From: PALSA-968 sp964387075
GTDB taxonomy: Bacteria; Bacteroidota; Bacteroidia; B-17B0; Aurantibacillaceae
Direction of reading: 5' to 3'
DNA length: 64,000 nucleotides
NCBI GenBank assembly: GCA_964387075.1
Contig: CAYLVB010000003.1
Location: 417,755 to 481,754 of the forward strand
Numbering within the stretch: position 1 is the stretch's first letter; every line of letters starts with the position of its first letter. Positions 36,528 to 45,571 of this stretch are shown here, in pieces. The position numbers were made by a program, and so were the translations under genes. The notes under the pieces were generated by a model. It was not told the DNA's origin, searched no databases, and was given only the letters and a program-made list of their open reading frames with translations.

Positions 36528-37139
36528 CTATAATTCAAAAAAGTTCTTTAATAGCTGTTCTCCCGCCTTAGCCGATTTCTCGGGGTGAAACTGCGCCGCG
36601 TAAAAATTATCTTTTTGCAGAGCGCAACTGTATTCTAATATGTAATTGGCAGTTGCTATACTGTTTGGATTTTTCTCGACGTAGTAGCCGTGCACAAAAT
36701 ACATGTATTCATTCTCTTTTATTCCCTTAAATAAAGGTGACTTGAGATCGTATATCCTATTCCACCCGATCTGCGGGACTTTAATATCTCCGCTTTTACT
36801 TTTTGAAGGCTCGCCCGGAGAAATAAAGTGTTTGACGCCAACGTCAAAGATACCGAGGCAATCGGTGTTTCCTTCTTCCGAATACTTACATAATAACTGC
36901 ATGCCGAGGCATATTCCTAGCACAGGTTGTTTCAAATTCTTTATGACGGCGTCGAGATTCTTTTCTTTCAGGTATTTCATGGCACTGCTGGCCTCTCCAA
37001 CCCCGGGAAAGATGATTTTGTTTGCCGATCGTATTTCATCTGTATCATCACTCAATATGGGCTCTATGCCTATACGTTGCAGCGCGAAGGTAACTGAGCG
37101 GATATTTCCGGCATGGTAATTAATTATTACAACTTTCAT
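36528..37139 (-). CDS. hisH: Imidazole glycerol phosphate synthase glutaminase subunit
   Basis: Class I glutamine amidotransferase of 203 aa. Nucleophile Cys in VLGICLGMQLL and His-Glu of the triad in AAQFHPEKS. Forms the bienzyme complex with HisF. Overlaps hisB by 4 bp. Confidence 0.96.
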   Translation of the reverse strand: MKVVIINYHAGNIRSVTFALQRIGIEPILSDDTDEIRSANKIIFPGVGEASSAMKYLKEKNLDAVIKNLKQPVLGICLGMQLLCKYSEEGNTDCLGIFDVGVKHFISPGEPSKSKSGDIKVPQIGWNRIYDLKSPLFKGIKENEYMYFVHGYYVEKNPNSIATANYILEYSCALQKDNFYAAQFHPEKSAKAGEQLLKNFFEL

Positions 37140-38245
37140 AGAATACCTTTCGTGCTGGGCAAACTCATATTATTGATATCCCGTTTTACCGCCATCTTAA
37201 TGCACTTCGCGAATGCTTTGAAAATGGATTCGATCTTGTGGTGTTCATTCTCTCCTTCCGCCCTTATATTCAGGTTGCATTTTGCCGCGTCACTAAACGA
37301 TTTGAAAAAATGAAAGAACATCTCAGTGGGCATTTCTCCTATCTTCTCTCTTTTAAATTCAGCTGCCCATTCTATCCAATTCCTCCCTCCGAAATCCAAA
37401 GCTACCTGCGCCAGACAATCATCCATTGGCAAGGAAAAGCCATAGCGCTCAATGCCTCGTTTGTCGCCTAATGCTTTTGAGAATGATTCACCTAGAGCAA
37501 TTCCTACATCTTCGATCGTGTGGTGCTCGTCAATGTGCAGATCGCCTTTGCAGGAAATGTTCAGATCGATATTTCCGTGCTTCGCAATTTGTTCCAGCAT
37601 ATGATCGTAGAAGCCAAGACCTGTAGATATAGTTGACTTTCCATTTCCGTCAAGATTTAACTCAATAGAAATATCAGTTTCCTTGGTCTTACGCTCGTGT
37701 TTTACTTTTCTTTCCGGAGCTTTTAAAAAATTGTAGATCTGCTCCCAATTCTCCGCTACCAAAGCAATTTTCTTTTCCCAACCGGCAATATTATCATAGT
37801 TCTTAAGAAAAATGGCTTTTGCACCTAAATTCTCCGCCAATTCAACGTCCGTTAAACGATCTCCAATGACAAATGAGTTCTTAAGATCATATTTTTCAGA
37901 AAAGTATTGTGTAAGCATTCCTGTTCCAGGTTTGCGGGTAGGTTTTTTCTCCTCGGCAAAACTGGTGTCGATGTGTACATTAGAAAATTTTATTCCTTCT
38001 CCTTCCAGCGTGTCCATAATGAGGCGTTGTAAGGAATCAAACATGCTTTGCGGGTAAGCAGGTTTTCCCAGTCCGTCCTGGTTGCTCACCATCACCAGTT
38101 CATAATCCAACTCGCGCGCTATCTTCCCCAGCCAGGTAAACACACCGGGAATGAATTTCAATTTCTCAATGCTGTCGATCTGGAACGTATTGGGCGGCTC
38201 CCAGATGATCGTTCCATCGCGGTCTATGAATAAAACTTTTTTCAT
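37136..38245 (-). CDS. hisB: Bifunctional histidinol-phosphatase / imidazoleglycerol-phosphate dehydratase
   Basis: A 369-aa fusion. The N-terminal HAD phosphatase has the nucleophile motif FIDRDGTII and a zinc-loop region. The C-terminal dehydratase (about 180-369) has the metal-binding His clusters DEHHTIEDVG and ENEHHKIES. This fusion is as in enterobacteria and Bacteroidota. Overlaps hisC by 4 bp. Confidence 0.96.
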   Translation of the reverse strand: MKKVLFIDRDGTIIWEPPNTFQIDSIEKLKFIPGVFTWLGKIARELDYELVMVSNQDGLGKPAYPQSMFDSLQRLIMDTLEGEGIKFSNVHIDTSFAEEKKPTRKPGTGMLTQYFSEKYDLKNSFVIGDRLTDVELAENLGAKAIFLKNYDNIAGWEKKIALVAENWEQIYNFLKAPERKVKHERKTKETDISIELNLDGNGKSTISTGLGFYDHMLEQIAKHGNIDLNISCKGDLHIDEHHTIEDVGIALGESFSKALGDKRGIERYGFSLPMDDCLAQVALDFGGRNWIEWAAEFKREKIGEMPTEMFFHFFKSFSDAAKCNLNIRAEGENEHHKIESIFKAFAKCIKMAVKRDINNMSLPSTKGIL

Positions 38246-39300
38246 GAGTAACTATTTAATACGTTCAGTAATTTTTCATTCTCCTTTTCGGTTCCAACCG
38301 TAATGCGTAAACAGCCTTCACAAAGACTAACTCCCGACCGGTCGCGCACCACAATTTGTTCTTCTACCAGGTAATTATAGAGTTTTTTGGGATCTTGGGT
38401 TTTAACGAGTAGAAAATTAGCTTCACTCGGATAAACCTTTTTCACGAAACTGAATTTTTCAAGGGCGCTCACCAGTTTTCCTCTTTCCGCAACAATTGTT
38501 TTGATCCATTCATTCACTTGCCCGATATTATCAAGTGCTTCGAGCGCTATTTGTTGTGAAACGGAGTTGATATTGTAAGGTGGCTTTATCTTGTTGAACA
38601 CATCAATGATCTGTTGCGAGGCGAAGGCCATTCCCACGCGCAGCCCGGCCATTCCCCAGGCTTTCGAAAGCGTTTGCAGAATAACGAGGTTGGGATAGTT
38701 CAATAATTCAGGAATGAGGCTGCGATAGCCCGCAAAATTGATGTAGGCCTCATCTACAACCACAATACCATTGAAAGTCTCCAGGATAGTTTTGATATCC
38801 GCCCATTTCACGCCGTTGCCTGTTGGGTTGTTCGGGCAACAAACAAAGAACATGCGCGTGTTCATATTGATCATCCTCAATACGCCATCCACATCGAGTT
38901 GGAAGGTTTCCGGCAGCAAATTCACTTTGCGTACCTCCACATCATTGATGTTGGCGGAAACTTCGTACATACCGTAGGTGGGCGGACAAATTATAACATT
39001 GTCAATAGCGGGCCTGCAAAAAGCGCGGAACAAAATATCGATGGCTTCGTCGCTTCCGTTGCCGAGAAAAATGTTTTCAACCGGAAGACCTTTTATTTGG
39101 CTGATCTTTTCCTTTAACTCCAATTGCATTGGGTCCGGGTAGCGGTTGTAATTCTCATTCAGCGGAGAACCGAAGGAATTTTCATTGGCGTCGAGGAAGA
39201 TTCCTTCCTTTCCTTTGTGCTCATCGCGCGCGGAGGAGTAAGGCGTAAGGTTTTTAATATTATGCCTGAGTATCGTATCTATGTCAAATTCTTTATTCAT
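38242..39300 (-). CDS. hisC: Histidinol-phosphate aminotransferase
   Basis: PLP-dependent class II aminotransferase of 352 aa. Pyridoxal lysine in LQTLSKAWGMAGLRVG; CCPNNPTGN and VVDEAYINF are the cofactor-binding motifs. Overlaps hisD by 4 bp. Confidence 0.96.
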   Translation of the reverse strand: MNKEFDIDTILRHNIKNLTPYSSARDEHKGKEGIFLDANENSFGSPLNENYNRYPDPMQLELKEKISQIKGLPVENIFLGNGSDEAIDILFRAFCRPAIDNVIICPPTYGMYEVSANINDVEVRKVNLLPETFQLDVDGVLRMINMNTRMFFVCCPNNPTGNGVKWADIKTILETFNGIVVVDEAYINFAGYRSLIPELLNYPNLVILQTLSKAWGMAGLRVGMAFASQQIIDVFNKIKPPYNINSVSQQIALEALDNIGQVNEWIKTIVAERGKLVSALEKFSFVKKVYPSEANFLLVKTQDPKKLYNYLVEEQIVVRDRSGVSLCEGCLRITVGTEKENEKLLNVLNSYS

Positions 39301-40571
39301 TGTATTCTAAGTGTGACCGCGTTCTTGTGTGCACTTAAACCTTCCGCTTCTGCCATTCTTTCTATTGTTTTGCCGATATTCTTAATTCCCGTTTTAGAAA
39401 GTTTCTGAAAGGTAATTTTTTTCACGAAACTGTCCAAAGACACGCCACTATAAGCTTTCGCATAGCCGTTTGTTGGCAAAGTGTGATTTGTGCCGCTGGC
39501 GTAATCTCCCGCGCTTTCCGGAGAGTAATTGCCCAAAAATATGGAACCCGCATTGATGATCTTATTTGCCAGAGCTTCATCATTCTTACAGCTGATGATC
39601 AAGTGCTCGGGCGCGTATTCGTTTATTAGATCAAGGGCTTCCTTTGTATTCTTAATAAGGATAGCTTTACTATTTGCCAATGCTTTGAAAGCAATTTCTT
39701 TCCGCGGAAGCGCATTTACTTGCTTTTCGACTTCCAATTTTACCGCTTCGAGCACTTTTTCCTCAGCAGAAACCAATATTACCTGCGAATCGGCTCCGTG
39801 CTCGGCCTGCGACAGCAGATCGGCGGCCACAAAAGCGGGAATACAGCTTATATCGGCCCAAACGCAAAGCTCGGATGGACCGGCAGGCATGTCAATTGCA
39901 ATTCCTTCTTTATTCACCAATTGTTTGGCACAAGTTACGTACTGGTTGCCCGGACCGAATATTTTATAGACTGTCGGAACGGTTTCTGTTCCATAAGCCA
40001 TGGCGCCGATCGCCTGTACGCCTCCAATTTTAAATACTTTCCTGATCCCTACCAATTGTGCTGTAAACAAAATAGCAGGATTCACTTTTCCTTGTGTATC
40101 GGGCGGAGTGCACAAGATAATTTCTTTACTCCCGGCAAGTTTAGCGGGAATTCCAAGCATTAAAATGGTAGAGAATAAAGGTGCGTTTCCTCCGGGAATG
40201 TAAAGACCTACTTTCTCAATAGCGACGGATCTCCTCCAGCATTTTACTCCTTTTACAGTTTCTATCACCTTGCTTTTTTCCTGCTGGGCGCTGTGAAATT
40301 TCTTAATGTTAGCGGCCGCTTGTTTGATAGCCGTTTTTAATTCTTTGCTGACACTTTTATTTGCCTCAACGAATTCCTCTTTGCATGCAGTAAATTCCTG
40401 AAGGATTGCTTTATCAAAGCGTTCGGTATAATTTCTCACAGCAGTATCACCGTTCTGTTTCACATCCTGCAAAACAGCAGCCACAGTTGCCTCGAGCGAG
40501 GAATTATCAATGACAGGCCGCTTCAAGAGCTCCTTCCAGGTTTCTTTATTTGGATACTTGATCGTTTGCAT
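39297..40571 (-). CDS. hisD: Histidinol dehydrogenase
   Basis: Zinc- and NAD-dependent final enzyme of the pathway, 424 aa. Signatures: IPGGNAPLFSTILMLGIPA, PSELCVWAD, SQAEHGADSQVI (zinc ligand His and general base region) and the C-terminal SGTNHTLPT. Overlaps hisG by one base. Confidence 0.96.
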   Translation of the reverse strand: MQTIKYPNKETWKELLKRPVIDNSSLEATVAAVLQDVKQNGDTAVRNYTERFDKAILQEFTACKEEFVEANKSVSKELKTAIKQAAANIKKFHSAQQEKSKVIETVKGVKCWRRSVAIEKVGLYIPGGNAPLFSTILMLGIPAKLAGSKEIILCTPPDTQGKVNPAILFTAQLVGIRKVFKIGGVQAIGAMAYGTETVPTVYKIFGPGNQYVTCAKQLVNKEGIAIDMPAGPSELCVWADISCIPAFVAADLLSQAEHGADSQVILVSAEEKVLEAVKLEVEKQVNALPRKEIAFKALANSKAILIKNTKEALDLINEYAPEHLIISCKNDEALANKIINAGSIFLGNYSPESAGDYASGTNHTLPTNGYAKAYSGVSLDSFVKKITFQKLSKTGIKNIGKTIERMAEAEGLSAHKNAVTLRIQ

Positions 40572-41425
40572 CAGAGGATCATTTTTTCAATAGGTACAAC
40601 TAAGATTCCCTGCGCGCCATTGGCTTTTAGCTTTTCAATAATTTCCCAGAATTCGTCTTCCTGCACAACGCTGTGTACTGAGCTCCATCCTTTTTCAACC
40701 AAAGGTAAAATGGTGGGACTTTTCATGCCGGGCAAAATAGCACAGATCGCCTTTAGCTTATTGTTCGGTGCATTCAGCAAAATGTATTTATTGCTTTTAG
40801 CTGCCCGCAAAGCGTTCATCCGAAACAATAATTTCTCCAGTATCTGTTTCTTCTCTTTGCTAAGCTCTTTATTTGCCACCAAGACCGCCTGCGACTTAAG
40901 TATAACTTCTACTTCTTTAAGTCCGTTGGTAAAAAGTGTACTTCCCGAACTTACCAGGTCGCAAATGGCGTCAGCCAAACCAATTCCGGGCGCGATTTCA
41001 ACAGAGCCGCTGATCTCGTGGATCTCTGCCTTAATTTTCTTCTTTTTGAGGTATGCCGAAAGGATAGTGGCATAAGAAGTGGCAATGCGCAATCCCTTAA
41101 GATTCCTGGCACTTTTGTAGTTCTTGTCTTTTGGAATGGCAATGGATAGCCTGCATTTTCCGAAACCCAACTTCTGAACGGTCTTTACATTGCGGTCCTT
41201 TTCCAGAAGTACGTTCTCTCCAACGATGCCAATATCGGCCACGCCGTCTTCTACGTATTGGGGAATATCATCATCGCGCAGGAAGAACACTTCCAGCGGA
41301 AAGTTATAGGCTTCGGCTTTCAGTTTATTGAGCCCGTTATCGAACTCGATTCCGCACTCTTTAAGGAGCTTCAGCGAGTTCTCGCTCAGGCGACCGGATT
41401 TTTGTATGGCTATTTTTAACTTCAT
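40571..41425 (-). CDS. hisG: ATP phosphoribosyltransferase, long form
   Basis: First enzyme of histidine synthesis, 284 aa. Catalytic domains with KIAIQKSGRLSENSLKLL and the PRPP motif ISGSVEIAPGIGLADAI; a C-terminal HisG_C regulatory domain (about 210-284; CAILPGMKSPTILPL) marks the long, self-sufficient, histidine-inhibited form that needs no HisZ. First structural gene of the operon, 27 nt downstream of the attenuator terminator. Confidence 0.96.
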   Translation of the reverse strand: MKLKIAIQKSGRLSENSLKLLKECGIEFDNGLNKLKAEAYNFPLEVFFLRDDDIPQYVEDGVADIGIVGENVLLEKDRNVKTVQKLGFGKCRLSIAIPKDKNYKSARNLKGLRIATSYATILSAYLKKKKIKAEIHEISGSVEIAPGIGLADAICDLVSSGSTLFTNGLKEVEVILKSQAVLVANKELSKEKKQILEKLLFRMNALRAAKSNKYILLNAPNNKLKAICAILPGMKSPTILPLVEKGWSSVHSVVQEDEFWEIIEKLKANGAQGILVVPIEKMIL

Positions 41426-41452
41426 ATTCTACTATTTTTAAATATACTAAAT

Positions 41453-41481
41453 AAAAAAAGGCCTACCGTTTGGTAAGCCTT
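41453..41481 (-). terminator. Attenuator terminator of the his operon
   Basis: On the minus strand: AAGGCTTACC, loop AAAC, GGTAGGCCTT (10 bp, one wobble) followed by a T-run. It lies between the leader ORF and hisG, so it is a conditional terminator rather than an operon end. Confidence 0.9.
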
Positions 41482-41540
41482 TTCAATGTTTTTATTGCTT
41501 TTGCACAAACAAAATCATCTCAGCCTACCTTGCGGGTAAG
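41453..41540 (-). promoter_or_regulatory. Histidine attenuator with alternative hairpins
   Basis: Four segments can be read on the minus strand: 1, CTTACC (41540-41535); 2, GGTAGGC (41529-41523); 3, GCTTACC (41478-41472); 4, the terminator 3' arm. Segment 1 pairs with 2 (6 bp, loop CGCAA), 3 with 4 (terminator), and 2 with 3 (7 bp, one wobble, antiterminator). A ribosome stalled on the His codons would cover segment 1 and free segment 2 to pair with 3. A ribosome reaching the leader stop codon, which lies in segment 2, would block it and let the terminator form. This is the classical amino-acid attenuation layout. Confidence 0.88.
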
Positions 41541-41575
41541 TAATGATGATGAGTATGTACAAATTGCTTTTTCAT
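41525..41575 (-). CDS. hisL: His operon leader peptide
   Basis: A 16-codon ORF, MKKQFVHTHHHYLPAR, with His at positions 7, 9, 10 and 11 (four of sixteen, three consecutive), ending in TAG. It lies 150 nt upstream of hisG and directly before a terminator with an alternative antiterminator. There is no clear Shine-Dalgarno, which is usual for Bacteroidota. The peptide itself need have no function: its translation senses charged histidyl-tRNA. Confidence 0.9.
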   Translation of the reverse strand: MKKQFVHTHHHYLPAR

Positions 41576-41585
41576 TTTGTTGCAG

Positions 41586-41618
41586 CAAATGTATGGAAAA
41601 ATACAAATACCCTCCAAA
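41586..41618 (-). promoter_or_regulatory. Promoter of the his leader and operon
   Basis: TTG (41617-41615), 21-bp spacer, TACATTTG (41593-41586). This matches the Bacteroidota TTG-N17-23-TAnnTTTG consensus. Expected transcription start is about 5 nt upstream of the hisL start codon, so the leader mRNA would have almost no 5' UTR. It sits directly after the stop codon of the GWxTD gene. Confidence 0.75.
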
Positions 41619-41625
41619 TTTAATT

Positions 41626-42909
41626 TTAGTCTTCTAAATACACCCTTCCCTCGCGCCAGTAGCTCACGGCTATGGTCCAGGGATCTTTGTAATTGATGCT
41701 GCGCTGCAATTTATAGCAGTTCTCGGAGAAAGGATTGCGGATCTTTTCGAATCGATAGGTGAGGGGCGGAGCGTTATTGATGTAGTATTCCCATGTCTCC
41801 ACGCCTTCTGTTTTGTAGGTCTTGGCGGGGGTGCCAAAGATCAGGTAGATCATGCCCATATCGGTCTTCCAGCCCTCAATGTGGGAAGTGAAATATGAAT
41901 TGGCGTCCTGCACGCGGTTATAATACCGTTTAATGAGCTCCTTGGCTCTTTCTTCACTTCCGGCTAGACTCAGCCAAAAGGCTTCTATGGCCGCTTGTTT
42001 ATCTGTGGCCGAAATAAGTTTTTGATATTCTTCTTTGTTCATGATAAAACGCGAGGCCGCGATCATTTGCGCGTGTGATTGCACTTTAGGGAAATTTTGT
42101 TCTACACCCAGGATCATACAGCCGCCTTGTGTGACAGAATCAAGGCGGATATAATAGATCCCTTGCCGGGCCACCTTTAAATTAAAGGAATGATTATCCC
42201 CGGAAGCGATCGTAAAACTTGAATCGGGAATGGAAGGATATAGAGTGATCTGCCTATCGCTGAATGGCGGCGGTGGCAGGGTATAATCATTGGCGTAATA
42301 CTCCACTTTGGCATTGGCAAAACCAACACGTTCATTTTTTATGGAAACAGTGCTGCCTTTAACGATCTTGTTACTGAACGCAGTGTTCTTATCGGCATCT
42401 TCAAAAAAAAAGTTCTGCTGCGAGAAAGAACTTTCTTTATCACAAGCTATAAAATGTTTGTGTGATTTTTTACTATAGAAATCACGAACAAAAATTTCGA
42501 GGTAGGATTTTTGATTGGCCGGCGCTTTTACGGGAATATACCCGATCAATGTGCGGGCCGCGCCTGCAGTGGCAGTCTTATCTTCAATATGAACAGTTCC
42601 CGAATCCAGAATTTGAGCGGAGCCGGCGTACGGAAGAAATTGATAATAGAAATCAAGCCGCGCCGAAAAATAGGAGGCTGAATCAGGTTTTTTGTAAATG
42701 AGCTGACTGTTATCGATGCGATAGAAGATCTGCGAGATGGTATTGTCCTTGTGATACAAGAACATATTCAAGCTAAGCTCATTATCCTCTTTGTGGTAGG
42801 GTTTGTTATAGCTCCTTTCGCGATTTTTGCGCCTTTCTGTTCCTTTGGGAGTATTGCAGGAACTAATTCCAATAAGTAAAGCCAGCAAAGGAACTAAATA
42901 CTTACTCAT
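41626..42909 (-). CDS. GWxTD domain-containing lipoprotein
   Basis: A 427-aa protein with a lipobox (LLALLIGISSC). The C-terminal region holds the GWKTDMGMIYLIFGTP motif that names the GWxTD family, preceded by the conserved RAKELIKRYYNRVQDANSYF helix. The middle part is beta-rich. Function unknown; found widely in Bacteroidota, probably at the envelope. Overlaps rmuC by 8 bp. Confidence 0.85.
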   Translation of the reverse strand: MSKYLVPLLALLIGISSCNTPKGTERRKNRERSYNKPYHKEDNELSLNMFLYHKDNTISQIFYRIDNSQLIYKKPDSASYFSARLDFYYQFLPYAGSAQILDSGTVHIEDKTATAGAARTLIGYIPVKAPANQKSYLEIFVRDFYSKKSHKHFIACDKESSFSQQNFFFEDADKNTAFSNKIVKGSTVSIKNERVGFANAKVEYYANDYTLPPPPFSDRQITLYPSIPDSSFTIASGDNHSFNLKVARQGIYYIRLDSVTQGGCMILGVEQNFPKVQSHAQMIAASRFIMNKEEYQKLISATDKQAAIEAFWLSLAGSEERAKELIKRYYNRVQDANSYFTSHIEGWKTDMGMIYLIFGTPAKTYKTEGVETWEYYINNAPPLTYRFEKIRNPFSENCYKLQRSINYKDPWTIAVSYWREGRVYLED

Positions 42910-44266
42910 TGATGTTGAGCTGGGTGTTTTCTTTGTCGATAAGATTTTCCGGAAGTGATTTGCTCACTTTGGCGCCAAGGTCTTTTATCTTTTCTGCGCG
43001 CGCTATCAGGTTGCCTTTGCCTTCTTCCAGTTTATTACGGGCATCGCTATACGCTTTCTGCGTGCTTTCAATGCGTTTGCCGATATTGTCCAGGTCTTCT
43101 ACAAAGGCCACGAACTTATCGTATAAAGCGCCGCTCTGCCTTGCGATCTCCATTGCGTTCTTGGTTTGCAATTCCTGTTTCCAGATGGCCGCTATAGTTC
43201 GAAGTGTTGCAAGCAAAGTGGAAGGAGAGACCACCACGATCTTCCTGTCCCACGCATAGGAGAAGATCTCCTGGTCGGCCTGCACGGCAACACCAAAAGA
43301 AGATTCAATAGGGAGGAACATCAGAACGAAGTCAGGAGTGTTCAGCGCATGGGAGCTTGAGTACAATTTATCACTCAATAGGGTAACATGATTCTTTAAC
43401 GACTTAATATGTTCTTTTAAGAAGAGTTGACGATCCGCATCCGTATCCGAAGCGACAAAACTTTGGTAAGCCACAAGCGAAACTTTAGAGTCGACAACGA
43501 TGTGTTTGTTATCCGGCAGGAAAATAACGGCATCAGGTCTGATCACTTCTCCATTGACATTCTCTAATGTTTCTTGCGTTTTGTATTCACCTCGTTCTTT
43601 GCTGAGGCCGCTACGCTCTAATATTTTCTCCAGGATCACTTCCCCCCAATTTCCCTGCGCTTTGTTATCACCTTTCAGTGCCCGGGTGAGATTATTGGCT
43701 TCATCACTCACCTGTTTGTTGAGCTCGACCAATTGTTTGATCTCAGCCTTTAGAGTAATACGTTCGGTAGATTCAGCTTTATAAGTGCTTTCCACCTTCT
43801 TTTCAAAATCCTCGATCTTGGTCTTAAGCGGATTGAGGATAGAATCCATATTCGTTTTGTTCTGCTCGGTGAATTTTTTGGATTTCTCTTCGAGAATTTC
43901 ATTGGCGATGTTCTTGAATTCGGTAGTGAGTCGCTTTTGCAATTCTTCAAGCTCGGTTTTCTGTATTCTAAGTTTCTCATCCTGGTTCTTGAAGGCTTCT
44001 TCCGCTTTTGCCAGGCGGGTGGTGGCTGCGCTTAGTTTTTCGCGTTCGGAAATTAATTCACGGTGCAGGTCTTCCTTTTGCTTTTCGAGATCTTTCTTCT
44101 GCTCTTCTTTTTCATTTTTCAGAAAGGAGGCTTCTGTTTCCAGGGCGGTTATCTTCTTCTCGAAATTGCTTGTATCGAGCTCACTCTTTGGTTTCCGTCC
44201 ACGGGTTGCCAACAGGCCAATGATCGAACCGATCACAATTCCCAATATCAAATAAACTATTTCCAC
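42902..44266 (-). CDS. rmuC: DNA recombination protein RmuC
   Basis: A 454-aa protein with an N-terminal membrane helix (VYLILGIVIGSIIGLLA), a long coiled coil (about 30-200, rich in Glu/Lys), and the RmuC nuclease-like domain (RPDAVIFLPDNKHIVVDSKVSL, with the DSK of a PD-(D/E)XK-like core). In E. coli it limits inversions at short repeats. Promoterless junction with the GWxTD gene suggests co-transcription. Confidence 0.93.
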   Translation of the reverse strand: MEIVYLILGIVIGSIIGLLATRGRKPKSELDTSNFEKKITALETEASFLKNEKEEQKKDLEKQKEDLHRELISEREKLSAATTRLAKAEEAFKNQDEKLRIQKTELEELQKRLTTEFKNIANEILEEKSKKFTEQNKTNMDSILNPLKTKIEDFEKKVESTYKAESTERITLKAEIKQLVELNKQVSDEANNLTRALKGDNKAQGNWGEVILEKILERSGLSKERGEYKTQETLENVNGEVIRPDAVIFLPDNKHIVVDSKVSLVAYQSFVASDTDADRQLFLKEHIKSLKNHVTLLSDKLYSSSHALNTPDFVLMFLPIESSFGVAVQADQEIFSYAWDRKIVVVSPSTLLATLRTIAAIWKQELQTKNAMEIARQSGALYDKFVAFVEDLDNIGKRIESTQKAYSDARNKLEEGKGNLIARAEKIKDLGAKVSKSLPENLIDKENTQLNINE

Positions 44267-44321
44267 GATTTAAAGGTACAAATTGTTTCGCTTCACCGCC
44301 AGCTGTCGAGGCAGGAATTCC

Positions 44322-44924
44322 TTATCTTTTCTTAAGGGCTTTATCTATCAGCGGCACCAATTCGTTGAACACATCCATCTGGTTCTCAGGCGCGGTTTTG
44401 CCGCCACTTATATAATGGATGATCTTGCCGGCCGGATCAACCAGGAGGGTAAAAGGATAACCACTGCCCAAAGCATATTTGCCGACAAAGGAACGGGCGT
44501 CCGGCATGATCTCGGCGTTGAACGCGTGTTTTTTGAAGAACTCAAGCAGGTCTGTTTTCTGATCTAAGGTAAATGCCAGCACCCGGAGTTTCTTTCCATA
44601 CTTTTCCTGCAGCGCGTGAAACGATGGGATCTCATTGATACAGGGCGGACAATAGATCGACCAGAAATTGATCACAACCACTTTTCCTTTGTATTTTTTC
44701 AATGAAAGCGTTTGATCTTTTATGTTCGTGAAGGGATCATTGGGAATTTGACAGCCCAAAACCATGTCATAGCTCTTTTTCATGTAGATCATAAGGCTGT
44801 CGAACGCGATGCCATCGCGATCCAAATACTGTTTGCGGTATTTATCGGAAGCGTCGAAACAAGTTTGTTGTCCAAACAGAGCGGTCAAACAAAACAGGAA
44901 GGGTAAAATGAATTGGGTTCTCAA
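44322..44924 (-). CDS. Periplasmic thioredoxin-like protein (TlpA/ResA type)
   Basis: A 200-aa protein with signal peptide MRTQFILPFLFCLTALFGQ. Thioredoxin fold with active site WSIYCPPCINEIPSF (CPPC) and the cis-Pro region SGYPFTLLVDPAGKI. Probably a reductant or cytochrome c maturation factor in the periplasm; the exact partner is not visible. Overlaps the upstream membrane-protein gene by 4 bp. Confidence 0.88.
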   Translation of the reverse strand: MRTQFILPFLFCLTALFGQQTCFDASDKYRKQYLDRDGIAFDSLMIYMKKSYDMVLGCQIPNDPFTNIKDQTLSLKKYKGKVVVINFWSIYCPPCINEIPSFHALQEKYGKKLRVLAFTLDQKTDLLEFFKKHAFNAEIMPDARSFVGKYALGSGYPFTLLVDPAGKIIHYISGGKTAPENQMDVFNELVPLIDKALKKR

Positions 44925-45571
44925 AGCGCTTCAGAAATGATGTCCGCCAGTTTCTCTTTCGCTGCGGGAGTGAAATTCAATTTGTTGCAAACCACCCACA
45001 GCACCAGTTTCTCGGTAAATACGGCACGGTCGGCTTTGGGCAAACGCCCCAATTCAATGGGATAGGCTTTATTATCCTTGGTCTTCAGGTAAAAGATCTC
45101 GTAGCGAAACTCTACCTCAGTGATCTGGGAAGCAAAAACTTTGGATTCCTCTTCCAACGCGTACAAAATGTAATTGGCAAAAAGACTTATGTAATACACT
45201 TTTTTACTCAGGCGAAGCGCAAACACAAGGAGATCGGATAGTAAAATGATAAGCACCAATGAACCAAGGTAGACCAGGTTCGTTTCCGAAAGTAAAAGGA
45301 TAACCGCGGTAATAACAAAGGCTCCCAGCTTGATGGCTTTGTGTGCCACCACGCTGTAAGGCAGGTAAAAAAAGCGATCGTAGGGCAATTGACTTTTGGC
45401 CAGCGTGTTCAGGAATTCGGTGATGGAGAAAAAAATATATACCCCCGCAAAAGCCAGCAGTAAAATGAGGGTATTGGTGTTGTCGGGAATTTTATAGAGC
45501 ATGTTGCTTACTGTAGCCATCAGCACAGCCAACAGAGCCAGGTATTTTATGAGTGAGGCCGACTTCTTCAT
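44921..45571 (-). CDS. Membrane protein of unknown function with C-terminal cytoplasmic domain
   Basis: A 216-aa protein with four predicted transmembrane helices in the first ~130 residues (LIKYLALLAVLMATVSNMLY; NTLILLLAFAGVYIFF; AIKLGAFVITAVILLL; LGSLVLIILLSDLLVFAL) and a soluble tail of about 85 residues (VEFRYEIFYLKTKDNKAYPI), which resembles bacterial PH-like domains. Function unknown. Directly adjacent to the M28 gene and overlapping the thioredoxin gene, so part of a four-gene run with cysS. Confidence 0.7.
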   Translation of the reverse strand: MKKSASLIKYLALLAVLMATVSNMLYKIPDNTNTLILLLAFAGVYIFFSITEFLNTLAKSQLPYDRFFYLPYSVVAHKAIKLGAFVITAVILLLSETNLVYLGSLVLIILLSDLLVFALRLSKKVYYISLFANYILYALEEESKVFASQITEVEFRYEIFYLKTKDNKAYPIELGRLPKADRAVFTEKLVLWVVCNKLNFTPAAKEKLADIISEAL

